Shown piece after piece: positions 47,335 to 57,463 of a stretch of 64,000 bases of DNA (positions within the stretch are counted from its first letter, which is position 1; every line of letters starts with the position of its first letter). Origin of the DNA: Parelaphostrongylus tenuis (taxonomy: Eukaryota > Nematoda > Chromadorea > Rhabditida > Metastrongylidae); NCBI GenBank assembly GCA_019055375.1, contig JAHQIW010000954.1, positions 1 to 64,000 on the forward strand. The letters are read 5' to 3'. The position numbers and the translations under genes are program-made. The notes beneath the pieces were generated by a model. It was given only the letters and a program-made list of their open reading frames with translations, was not told the DNA's origin and did no database searches.

Positions 47335-47765
47335 TATTTATATGCTGCCTAGGTCAGGTTGAAAGTTCAGACGAAGAGAGGGTGCGGGATCTCGTGTGAT
47401 GGTGACGCATCCGTCCTTCCGGTTCATTTCGGGGTTTTTGGCGTTTATTCAAAATGCCTCAAGAGTTTTGCGCGTAGATGTTTTTGATTCCTGCGTCAGG
47501 ATTGTGACAGTCACATCAAAATCGTTGTTGTTGTATTTTGTGCCCTATGTAAACCTAAAGGTTTGGTTTTACCTATTTTAGATTTACTATCTAGATGTTC
47601 TTTTATGCGGATGAAAAGTGGTCTACCCGCTTCGCCTATACATTCTTCCCCGCATGTCTTACATGTTAGCAAATAAATTGTGCCCAATCTCATACAATCC
47701 CCCTTTTTCATAAGGGCAGACCATGCAGTTTTTGGTGTTGAATAATCGATCGTAAAGTCTATTGC
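47335..47765 (-). mobile_element. Penelope-like element: GIY-YIG and C-terminus
   Basis: Minus strand reads NRLYDRLFNTKNCMVCPYEK, then (one-base shift) GDCMRLGTIYLLTCKTCGEE, CIGEAGRPLFIRIKEHLD, KPLGLHRAQN, and a degraded C-terminus (..ILNKRQKPRNEPEGRM) corresponding to the conserved Penelope tail. Catalytic GIY-YIG elements are visible (TIYLL, IGE, R at the RPL..RIKEH helix). At least one frameshift; RT not found upstream. Confidence 0.75.
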
Positions 47766-48036
47766 GGATCATCAGCTGATGGCATAGGGTGGTGGCTGGG
47801 ATTTCAATAACTACCACGGAATTTCCAGGACCGCATCTTTTTAGGCACCTTTCAACCGCGCTGCTGACTTTGTTTGATATATCAGTTAGTTATGCCGAGG
47901 TTTATAGAAAATCGAACTTTTGAATTATACATTAATATGTAGTAGGAGGTGAGGCAACAGAATGAGTCCCGGAGGAAGATTTGCATCAAAAATGCTTGGT
48001 CGTTCATAAATAGCACTCATCTACTCTTTAGTTCTG

Positions 48037-48246
48037 GTGAAGCAGCTTGGAAATGTAATCAAAACATCGATGACTCCCTGTGTTTCTGCAGTTGATAAAC
48101 TCATCAAGTATAATATAGTTTTTAACTTCATTTGTTGCCTGATTTTCATTTCAGTGGCAGCATACGGTATGAAATATAACACGAGAGTGCTGAGATCCGA
48201 GAAAACTTTGGTTCCTGAAGTGGTTTTGGATCAACATATATCCTGA
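48037..48246 (+). CDS. Open frame with one membrane-like segment
   Basis: A 69-codon frame with a hydrophobic run (IVFNFICCLIFISVAAYGM) between polar ends. An ATTTCAG inside it suggests an exon boundary at about 48155. Unrecognised and unsupported otherwise. Confidence 0.22.
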   Translation: MKQLGNVIKTSMTPCVSAVDKLIKYNIVFNFICCLIFISVAAYGMKYNTRVLRSEKTLVPEVVLDQHIS

Positions 48247-49074
48247 ACAAGGTAATTGTGGATTTAGAGAATTTCAGGATCGAAGTTTTGCTTATATCTC
48301 AACACTCTTGTGAAAGGAACGTATTCTGCATAACCACAATCTCCGTGGTGAAGACGTCATACACTAGCATTCCAGATGTTGAAACAATTGATGTAGAAAT
48401 TTTTCTCTTAGCCCCCATTTGAGTTTTTTCATGTACTTCAACTTTCTATTAAAAAATTCGCTGCTAAGATTAGTCTAGAAGATTGAATTTCACTGTTTTT
48501 CACACAATTCTTCATCACAATCACTGTGCAGATAGCAGCACTTCTTACGTTTGATTGGTTTCCTCGCAGTCATCCTCCACAAAAGTCTCAGACATTTTGC
48601 GTGTTGCATCGGTTGCTGCTTGAAAAGTTCGTTTTCTTTATGAATGCCCTAAAATGCTGGTCAAGAATGCTTTTCTTCGTGATCTGAAGGTATGGGGTGC
48701 AAAGATTACCTTGGGCGTCAGTCGTTTTATTGCAAGAGAGTGCTGGATAGGAATCAAACCTGAACCATAACTATCACATTACTTCCTGGTACTCCGCTCC
48801 ACTGAACACCGCCCTTCCATTCCAAGATCAAGGTAGTGAATATATCCAAGAATATATTTTGTGGGAAAATTTTTCCAAACATATGCAATTCAGTCAACTA
48901 CGAAGTTTTAGAGAAGCTCAGATATATGAAGTGAAACTTGAAGATCAAAAACGATGTTATTCTCTTGATAAAGTCCAGAAAATGAACGAATTTAAGAGCT
49001 CTATGTTTTCCTATGTTTGTCTCTGAACTATTTTTAGATTTTCATGGACAAGTGCCTACAGAAGAAGGAATCCA

Positions 49075-49335
49075 ATATCACGTTATATGGTGGATGTGGT
49101 ACCATGGCTAATCCAGTCTCTCCAAAATGTGGCGAGTCGACTTTGCAATGTACGGTCGAACGTTATCCTTAATAAGTGTGACACTGAGTTGTTCTGGAGC
49201 CTTATATCGCACTGCTGCGACCGCCTTGCGGAATCCTTTCACCTAAACGTTGGCATTGTCTGTATGTTGTTGAGCGGTTACCAAAGCAGCATGCCTTGCA
49301 ATGCTAGAAAGCCGAGAGCATAATCTTCCGAGAAT
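49075..49335 (-). mobile_element. mariner transposase relic with catalytic block
   Basis: Minus strand aligns with the 45.0-45.4 kb relic (TATGCTCTCGG start, GCGGTCGCAGCAGTGCGA) and adds the block VTLIKDNVRPYIAKSTRHIL, which contains the second catalytic Asp, followed by ERLD and VPHPPY-like residues. Frameshifted throughout. Confidence 0.75.
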
Positions 49336-49561
49336 GGAACTTGGGCTTTGGTTAAGCTGACGATTCATCACATCAGTTTGCGGTAGCCCATTTCATTAGG
49401 ATGGCGATCGATAGTGCTATGGTCGTATGGAACTGTCACTGAACTTCTTCAACATATCGCAGCCTTTTGGCAGTAACCCGAGTTCCAATCAGGAAAAAAA
49501 TTGAATAAAACAATAGTAAGGAAAAATTGTGAGACTTTCTATTATTACATAGACATATGCC

Positions 49562-49612
49562 ATAATTATGGGACAACATATGTATACATATGTGTGTACA
49601 TATATATATATC
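49562..49612. repeat. (TA)n-rich tract at RTE 3' end
   Basis: CATATGTATACATATG and TATATATATATC directly abut the 3' end of the RTE copy that follows; the sequence TATCACCTGTATCACCTG forms the join. Confidence 0.9.
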
Positions 49613-50467
49613 ACCTGTATCACCTGTCGTCCCGTTGATCGTCGAGTGACTCGAGCGGGTACCAGCAACTCTTCCATTTTTCCCTATCGCGTGCAAGAGT
49701 AGCCCAGTGGGTTTTCCTCGCTCTAGGGATTCGCTGTGCATCATATCTTTCTTCTATCACTTTCGTGAAGAAATCGGACCAAAGGGTGGGTGATCTTCCT
49801 TTAGAGCGCTTGACGTCCCGAGGAATCCAGTCGGTAACGGCTCTTGTCCATCGGTTGACGTTGAAGCGCATCACGTGTCCGGCCCATCTTATTTTCGATA
49901 TCCTGGCGTGTATAATGGCGTCTCTGATTTTCGATTCCTAACGTAGGTCGAAACTTTGGATCCTTTCTCTTATTTGCGAGAAACGGGATACTCCTAGATC
50001 GACCTTTCGACTGCGTGTTCGATAGCGTCAAGTGATTTTTCATCTTGCTTACGTAGCGACCAGGTTTCTGCTGCATACGTTAGAGCAGGGATAATTGTCG
50101 AGTCGAAAAGGTGGGCACGGAGTCGGATGTTCTCTGTCCTCTTCACTACATCTTCGATGCTCTTAAACGTTCCCCAAGCCGCTCGTTTCCTCCTGCTCAA
50201 CTCTGGAGCTAGGTCGTTCATCACGTTGATTTCACGACCTAGATAGACGTAACTGGAGCATTCGGAAATTGTCGGTTTGTTGAGCGTGTATGAGGCATTC
50301 GAAACCCGTCCGTTCCTCATGAACATCGTTTTCGTTAGATTTAGTTGAAGACCAATCTTTTCACAGGCGTTATCGAAATCGGTCAACATTCATTGCGCTT
50401 GGCTGATATTTGGTGTTATGAGAACGATATCGTCATCAAAACGAAGATGATTTGATTGTCGTAAAAA
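49612..50467 (-). mobile_element. RTE retrotransposon, 5'-truncated, family A
   Basis: Minus strand from the RT active-site box (FDDDIVLITP, first Asp box altered from FADD) through GLQLNLTKTMFMRNG, SSYVYLGREINVMNDLAPEL, RRKRAAWGTFKSIED, LRAHLFDSTIIPALTYAAET, then the C-terminus (RWTRAVTDWIPRDVKR, ARDREKWKSCWYPLE, LDDQRDD) and a very short 3' end. One frameshift near 49.85-50.0 kb. The best-preserved RTE in the window. Confidence 0.92.
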
Positions 50468-50496
50468 ATTACTGATAAAAATAGTAATAAAAACAA

Positions 50497-50518
50497 TATA
50501 TATATATATGCATACATA
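50497..50518. repeat. short (TA)n tract
   Basis: TATATATATA between the two RTE relics. Confidence 0.85.
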
Positions 50519-50559
50519 CTTGGATACTTGGTTCATCTCCACAAAATGTGCGGACTCAG

Positions 50560-51360
50560 CATATTTTTGTTCGTTTCTTCTTCTCACGATTGTCATCTAT
50601 GGTGGTGGTTTGGTTCAAGCATGGCGGCTGGTGCGAGCCTCTACTGTGTTCTTTGTAACATCGGAAACTGCGACAACTATATTATATAACCCGCGCTCCC
50701 AACGTGTAGGTAGGTGGTCGTCTTCGCGGACGGCTGTAATTTTGTGGAGTACACTCTACAGTTCTTTTCGTCCATCTGTCGTGGTGTTCTTCTTACTGTT
50801 TGACTGGCCCATCTGTGTTTTGTTGCCGCGCTCAGTGAGTTGCCCTCAGTAATCTTGAAGTGGTCGAAGTATCAGCCCACATCGTTTCTGCATAGCACAG
50901 GGCTGAAAGGCCTGTTGGCTCAAAAATATTAACGCATAATTTTGGGTCGCTATTTGATTAACGGATTCTTTGAGACCCGAAAGCTGCTCAAACTGCTCTC
51001 CTTTTGTTTATATGCTTCTCCATGTTGATCTCTATGTTTAATGAACGCTCAAGGTTCACCTTTTATACGATCTAGCGTAGTTCAATCTTCCTTCCCGCTT
51101 CGTTGAGTTCCTTGAACATCGTCTCTGCTTCACTAGCACTTTACGAGAATATCATCCGTCCTCTAAGATGTCATCGAGAATCCTTTAGGATGTCATCCAC
51201 AAAATAAAGGTTTGATAGGAATTCTCCATGAATACGTATGCTCTTCTCCCAATCGAGAGACTTCATTATCCAGCACAGTGTGGCAATAAAGACTCTCGAA
51301 AGATCGTTTCGCCTTTTCAAACTCTTTTTCCATGGGTAAGTATGGAGGTCAATGCAAAAG
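50560..51360 (-). mobile_element. RTE-like retrotransposon, second lineage, dead
   Basis: Minus strand reads FIATLCWIMKSLDWEKS, GEFLSNLYFVDDILKDS (RT catalytic box VDD), EAETMFKELNEAGRKIELR, NMEKHIN.., LSALCYAETMWADTSTTS and RWTKRTVECTPQNYSRPR. These differ from the family A RTEs in the window (LHHLRFADDIVLIT, TYAAETW, RWTRAV), so two related lineages coexist. Truncated and frameshifted. Confidence 0.75.
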
Positions 51361-51394
51361 ACGTACTTTCGTGGTACAGTACCGAATATGAATT

Positions 51395-51475
51395 TATATA
51401 TACATACATATATATATATATATATACGTGCACACTTATATAGATACATGCATATATATATATATATACTATATA
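51395..51475. repeat. (TA)n-rich microsatellite
   Basis: Interrupted TATATA tracts separating the second RTE lineage from the SINE at 51.48 kb. Confidence 0.95.
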
Positions 51476-51479
51476 TACA

Positions 51480-51740
51480 TTGATAAAGCTCTCGCCGTTA
51501 ATCAATCCCTGAAGGATGTGCAAACATTCAACTTCACCAGGCATCTTTCGAAGTGATTGAATGCATATCTGGCCTCTACAAAGACTTGTGGTGGCCTGCC
51601 AAGTCAGTGCTGCTATTCTTCCAGACAGATTTAGTACCAGTTCCCCGAAATTATTATAGACAGAAGACGATGTGCTATGGGCACGGGATCGATCCGTTGA
51701 CAACGTGTCTCAGGACACCTTTAACCACCGAAACACATGC
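51480..51740 (-). repeat. SINE family 2
   Basis: Minus-strand head GGTGGTTAAAGGTGTCC (box A), ACGGATCGATCCCGTG (box B), body GGCCAGATATGCATTCAATC and an end at AGCTTTATC; flanked on both sides by (TA)n. Confidence 0.7.
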
Positions 51741-51747
51741 CCTGACA

Positions 51748-51750
51748 TAT

Positions 51751-51788
<38 letters not shown>

Positions 51789-51789
51789 G
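51748..51789. repeat. (TA)n microsatellite
   Basis: Near-perfect TA run between SINEs of families 2 and 1. Confidence 0.95.
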
Positions 51790-51794
51790 AAACA

Positions 51795-51885
51795 ACCGAA
51801 TTCATTTATTTGACCGCTTCTTGCGGTGGTATGATCTTTTAATATACCCAATAATGTGGAGTGCTGTGCAAAAAATTTGTGAGAA
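51795..51885 (-). repeat. SINE family 1, 3' half
   Basis: Minus strand: GCACAGCACTCCACATTAT, TGGGTATATTAAAAG, then ATACCACCGC-AAGAA-GCGGT hairpin and CAAATAAATG. Inverted relative to the neighbouring copy. Confidence 0.75.
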
Positions 51886-51911
51886 TCTCAAATAAATGTA
51901 ATCCGATTGAT

Positions 51912-52132
51912 TACTGATACCCAATATCTGTCAGCACAAGTGGGTTCAATGCCGATAGCAGCTGCCCCGCCAAACCGTAGATGGTTGGCTGTTGACAGAT
52001 AACGCCTTGTAGCGTGTAAAGAGTTATGTGCAAAAGGAGCGTCGGTGGTGCAACGGATAGCACACTTTCCGGAAAGAGTGAGATCTGGAATCGAATGCCG
52101 GATGGCGCAAATGTTTTTGTACAGCACTCCAC

Positions 52133-52135
<3 letters not shown>
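51912..52135 (+). repeat. SINE family 1 with full leader
   Basis: Starts CTGATACCCAATATCTGTCA, continues with TTGACAGATAACGCCTTG, the tRNA-like head GCGTCGGTGGTGCAACGG and GCACTCCACATTAT, where it runs straight into (TA)n. Confidence 0.75.
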
Positions 52136-52172
<37 letters not shown>

Positions 52173-52250
52173 CGCATGTATATATGTATATGCATGTACA
52201 TATGTTTGTACATACATATATGTAGGTATGTATGCATACTTATATATATG
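52133..52250. repeat. (TA)n-rich microsatellite
   Basis: TATATA followed by ATACGCATGTATA / ACATATGTATA variants. Confidence 0.95.
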
Positions 52251-53734
52251 AGCCAACTATAGTCGCAGTCGAGCAATCACATATTTCAAGGCTGTTTTCT
52301 TCTTTCTGATGAGATTCGTGGATAGCAGTCCAATGCGGTCGTTTCGAGCCGTCGTCATCTGTTTTTCATCGTGTTCTGAGAGATAGATGGTGATGTGATT
52401 GGCATTATGCCAAATGTTGCCTCCATTCTATGTGTTCCCATCTACGACCACAGTTCTCTCTCCCATCAAAATCACTCTTTCGTTAGAACATCGAACCTGC
52501 TATGCTTTTCTTTTCTTCGTTTCTCTTTACAGCTTTCTGTAGTGATGAATTCGTATAAATTTCTCATTTTCATTTTCAGTGGATGGCTGTCAAAATCCCG
52601 GCAGTTATTTTAAGCTTCTTCTATTCGTTGTTTCATTTTCAAAAGTTTAAAAGACTCTCATTCATATATGGTGCAGATTTCGGCCCTTTCACTCAATTCG
52701 CTGCTGCCTCACATCCGTCATCTTCGATGGCATTCAGATTAACGTATCGCTTCGGCTGCCATTCAAAAACTTTTAGTATACTCTATGACTGTCATTAAAT
52801 GCTGATCCAGTTGATTCGCAAAGAAATCACGATTTGGCTTAATTGGAATGTCCTCAGGAACTACACCACAGCTAAAAAGCGTGGAAAACAGGAAACCTTT
52901 TACAGGGAGAGAAATACAGCGTCAATTTGACATGTCTGGACGGTTGACTGCTGGTTATTTTGTATTGCACGGACATCGTTAACATCCGTATTTCAAACGT
53001 TTTTTAAAATAATTTCCATCTAATTAGTGATACACCATCTAATAATGCGTGCATATTTTTTTCTACAGTTATCAAAATCGGTTTCACTTTTCTTTTTCCT
53101 TTTTCCTGAACATATTGCTCAGCCAAAAGCACTACTTGTTTTGAATCTAAAATTTTTCATGTTCAATCAAAATTTTAGGTTACACCTAAATTGTGTCCCT
53201 GCAAAACTATGGTCAGATCAAATCGTAGAAATGAGGGCGTTGCATATTGGTTAAAGCTGTTTTGCAGCACAAAACGCTGGCCATAATCACTCGATTCCAA
53301 GTCTATGGTTAAACTTGTTTGACGTAGTTCAGCCGCTTCTCTTTCCCGAAAGTCATTATACAAGGCCAAATTTACATTAAGTCATCTCTGACAGTTGATG
53401 CCTTTATGACATATTAGAAAGAGCCCCCCATCCCGCTGGGTTGATCATTATACCATCATTGTTTGATTTTCACTACTTTTTTTCATAGTGCTCAACGAAA
53501 GCCGACAAATATAGTTTCCTTTCCTGTCAATAGTTTGCCATTTCACATTGATTACTGTTGTTTTCGTTTTCAAACCTCAAATATTCAAGGACAAGTTCAT
53601 TACTCCAAAGAACATGTCCAATCTGAGGAATGTTTGTTTTATTTGGAAGTACATCTAAGAATACATTTACTCCACGCTAGCACAATGTGTTACCTCTAGC
53701 TGGTTGAGCTTTCAATTACAGTTCAAGTAAAGAG

Positions 53735-53965
53735 TGATATTCAAAATTGTGTCAGCTGGGACTCGAATCCGCATTTAAGCCCTATCCGGAGCGCGTCTCT
53801 AACTGTTGCACTAGCCGCCGCTTGATTTGGCACCACTCTTTATACGCTTCAAAGCATCTATCTGTCAGCAACCAACCATCAACGGTGTGGCACCGGTAGT
53901 CGCTATCAACATTGAATCCCGTCACGCTGACAGATATTGGGTATCAGAAGATCAAAGGAAATTCC
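53735..53965 (-). repeat. SINE family 1, leader and head
   Basis: Minus strand: CTGATACCCAATATCTGTCA, a leader with TTGCTGACAGATAGATGC, head CTAGTGCAACAGTTAGAG, box B GCGGATTCGAGTCCC, GCTGACAC. The hairpin tail is missing. Confidence 0.75.
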
Positions 53966-54092
53966 TTCTAACTTAGCCGCCTTATAGCGGTGATATGATG
54001 TTATAAATATACCCACTGATGTAGAGTGATGTACATAACTTTTCCAGATGGGACCCGAACAGACATTTCACCCTATCCGGGACCGCATCAAT
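53960..54092 (-). repeat. SINE family 1, 3' half, tandem upstream copy
   Basis: Minus strand: CGGATAGGGTGAAATGTCTG, GTTCGGGTCCC, ACATCACTCTACATCAGTGG, TATAACATCATATCACCGC and a compensated hairpin (CCGC-TATAAG-GCGG). It is followed directly by the leader of the next copy, i.e. a head-to-tail tandem. Confidence 0.7.
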
Positions 54093-54150
54093 GGGTATAT
54101 TTATGACATCATATCACCGCCAGAAATAGTTGAATAAAAAGGAATTCTGA
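54093..54150 (+). repeat. SINE family 1, solo tail, inverted
   Basis: ATGGGTATATTTATGACATC, ATATCACCGCC, GAATAAAAAGGAATTC. With the preceding copy it forms a palindrome. Confidence 0.65.
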
Positions 54151-54159
54151 GAGGCCTTT

Positions 54160-55630
54160 ATTGAAAGTGTATATCCTGTGTCCCTTGGGCCGACGCTACT
54201 GAGAATATTGAAGCACAAGAAGGACAGCTGGAGGTTCCTCTTGTGCCTACTAGAGTAACTCAATAATTACCGAAATTACAGTATATAGGTAAAGAAGACA
54301 TTATTTTGACAAATCATAATTTAGTTCAGTTCTGGTCCTCAACACTACTATATATTTCCTTTGCCAAAGTCCTTTGAATGAAATGAGAAGTAAAACGAAA
54401 GTGAATATAGAACAAAGTCGGTGCTGCTCTCTTTTATTTTTCATTAGCTGCTTAGGCTCACTGCAGGGAGCTTTCTTTTACTGCGTCCCATTCTCAGAAA
54501 TCAGTCTTCCGATTTTGCTGTTGTCGCGCTAGAATGTTTTTCAGAAAATACCCAGCTATGCGAGAACAATAAATCATTCTATGAATCCCCGTATAAACTT
54601 CGCCTCTTTTGGTCTTCAGCATACATCCATTTTGCTAAAGCTGCTATCAGTCACTAACGGACTGCCGTCGGAATGTCAACAATCCGCAACATTCACTCAT
54701 TCGTCAAAAGTGTTTAGTTGATGCTAAAGAGTTTCTTAGTCGTTTTCTGTGAGGACCGTAGTTTCCGTTTATCAGATAGTGTTTTTGGCAAAATTTCCTT
54801 TCTTGGGATCTGACGGCATCCTGACGACGAAGCTCATTTGAATGACTCTAGCCGTGCTCGGGCACCAATCCATCATTCCTCTTTGACATGATCACCCTCG
54901 CATCGCCTTATTTATAACCAAAGTAGTGTTCTGCAACTGATAAAAGCAACAAAAATTTCCGATGTCTTATGATTTTACTTTGCTGATGTATTAAGATTTT
55001 GCATGAGCTTAGCGTTTTTCCAAAATCATTATTTATTTCTATTCGTTGCATGAACTGGCATCACATAATTTGTGGGCCTCAGCATTTTGTTCTTTATCAA
55101 TCCGCTCCGTCTATCCCAGTGGTGTCCAGATTTTTGTATAAATTCGACCGTTGGTTTGAAGATTGTAGCCATTTACGTGAATGCCGTTGAATGTTCGCTG
55201 AGTAGGTTTTCCTTCAAATCTACTCGGTTAGCTTTTACTAAAGCCTTCATGATAGGCAATCGTCGGCCTTTACAGATCATAATAAACTATTCTTAAACAA
55301 GTATGTCACTACTTTCCCCATCTCAGAGACATGATCTGTTTGAGACGGAGCAGCAAAGTAGAATTAGTGCGTTTTCATTACAATCGTCGGCCCTATCCGC
55401 ACCCCATTTTCAGCTGTTCAGGAAAAACGCCATTTGCTCTTTGAAGGGTTTTATCAGTCCTTCGTTAGTTTTACTCTTGAGAATCTCAACAGTGGACATT
55501 ATTTCCAAATTGGTTGCTTACCACGACAGTAAAATAAAATTATGTTTCACACGCAAGCATATCTTGCTGTGACAGTGAAAATGAAATTATATATTCTCAG
55601 GCATTTTTTGCTAGACAAAACTTCTCCTTG
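54160..55630. other. No supported gene
   Basis: Several ORFs of 60-90 codons on the plus strand (54999-55572) overlap each other and lack consistent splice signals; left unassigned. Confidence 0.5.
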
Positions 55631-55639
55631 AGCTTTCAG

Positions 55640-55990
55640 TTAATACTCGATAACTCAAACCTCGGCGGATATAATGGTGCACTTCGTTTTTTCTAATGAT
55701 TTTTTGTTGCGCTGTAACATTGATAGTAAAATTGCATTTCGCACTCGGCACGCATCCTTTATCTCGCTATTTGGATGGGATTTCGCAGCACTGGCATCAA
55801 GCAGTCGTGCTTGCAGAACATTACGCATACCTTAACCAACAAAGAATGCGCGCCGAGTGCGAAACCTAATCTCCTTTCTCTTGCATCAACGCACTAAGAA
55901 GTCCTTTCCAAAAGCCAGCCATACCATTGAAATTTTCAAGATTTATGCTATTAAATGGCTATTGAAAGTCCATTGAAAACGCTGCTTGAA
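55640..55990. repeat. Dispersed repeat (family R)
   Basis: Contains GCGCTGTAACATTGATAG and CGCACTAAGAAGTCCTTTCC; the latter block aligns with 23.5 kb (CGCACTGAGAAGCCCTTTC). Includes a local inverted pair of GCACTCGGC / GCCGAGTGC (55741-55749 and 55852-55860). Confidence 0.35.
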
Positions 55991-56214
55991 ATGAAAATTG
56001 CTTAAATGGGAAAAATAATCTAACTTTCATTGCTGGAGCGCAAAAGAAACGTTTTTTCAAGCGATGCACATCTTAGAAATTCACGAAATTAAAACTATCG
56101 AATAAAACTGGAACCCTAAAAAATGAAAACGCGTTTTTACCAAAGGCTGAAAATAGATGGGATGAGAAAGAGTACTCAATCGCCATGATTTCATTTCTAC
56201 TTTTTTACAAGGAA

Positions 56215-56300
56215 GGAGACCGTGGCCCAGTGGCTCTGATGCTCGTTGCACGGTGAGGCTGATCCACACTTCCAGCACTCTTCGGCAGTCAACAGCAGAT
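56215..56300 (+). repeat. tRNA-like SINE head, degenerate
   Basis: GTGGCCCAGTGGCTCTGATG resembles box A; the box B region (GAGGCTGATCC) is weak. No body recognised. Confidence 0.35.
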
Positions 56301-56891
56301 GTCTCATAGAACGTCACAGCAAGGCTTTTCTCGGGAAGGCAAGAAGTGTTTAATCAGTGTTCCGCGATATTTCAGAAGGAAACGAAAAACTGAATGCTAG
56401 AATTACTGGGATCTGCACAGTGAACTGAGAGACGGATCAAATAAAGTAATAATAAAATTTCCTGCCACGCATTCTAGTAGTACCTTTAAGCTTCCTGTTT
56501 TCCGATTATTTAAGCTTATTGCTTTGGTAGCAATGTTTTGTGGTGGTTTTTGATCCGGCAAAACTGCATCAGCACCTCCTAACTACCAATGTGCTCGATG
56601 ATTTCAATAACGTTGTCATTTGATTGTTGAAGGCTGCACAATTACTCTCAACATGTTCAACGTTGAAATTATTCATTAGCGTTATAGCATGATCTACGGA
56701 AAACAAGACCAATGTAACAGCGTCTCAGGGATTTTTTTTCCCCTTATCGCTGAAGGCCGCTTACGAACACTTCTCTATTATGCTGATAAAAGATGCTTTT
56801 TCTTGGAAGCGCTATCGACTCAAATTTCTCTCTTATTTGTTTTAATACATTCTATCTTCAACGCAAGTAACTAATATTACGTCCTTCCATA

Positions 56892-57463
56892 GGTTGTGAC
56901 ACAAGAGAAATATACACCAAATGTATTAACCAGAAGTTAAAATTGCAGGATTTGAAATCGTTCAATTGCGCTTTTTCTTGCGAGCATTTTGGTATACGAC
57001 TTGCCTATACCTGCTTCAAGAGAGAGCTATCTTGGGAAAAAATCCATTTGCTACTCATGCACGAATGGTGAATAGGAAAAAGGGTTTGTGAAGAGGTGTG
57101 TAAGATTAATGGAGCTTGGAGCAATGATACGGTTGTAGAAAGTGCGGCTAGGAAGTGGTTCACGAAGTTGAAAGCTAGAGAAAACAGTCTGGATGATAAA
57201 TTGCACTCGGGCCGTCTACATGTACCTCCATTGATCTTGTGCGCCGCTTCGTTAGCATTTTCCCTACGTGCCATTCGTGCATGATTAGCAAGCGAATCTG
57301 CTTCCACCATAGCTCCATCTCAAAGCAAGTATAGGCAAGTTATATACCAAAATGTTTGCGAAAAAAAGCGCAGTTGGACAATACCAAAATCATGCAATCC
57401 TAAGTGCTTCTCATTAATAAATTTGGTGTTTATTTCCCTAGTGTTGAGACTTATGGGACGACC
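56892..57463 (+). mobile_element. Palindromic mariner derivative, copy B
   Basis: Left end TA|GGTTGTG; right end reverse complement GGTCGTCCCATAAG. Arms are longer than in copy A: both strands carry the transposase start and the NGAW/INGG region (plus: KINGAWSNDTVVESAARKWF, SLDDKLHSGR; minus: SLANHARMARRENANEAAHK). The plus frame breaks at CTCCATTGATCTTGTG, the same junction as copy A. The catalytic domain is absent. Confidence 0.8.

Noticed and set aside
48720..48830. Further family 1 SINE copy
   Set aside because: GGGCGTCAGTCG and GGAATCAAACC are suggestive, but box spacing and linker do not match.
52026..52276. Long ORFs of Ile-Tyr/His-Thr repeats on both strands
   Set aside because: Translations of (TA)n/(CATA)n microsatellite, not proteins; the same applies at 25.0, 43.0, 49.6 and 51.4 kb.
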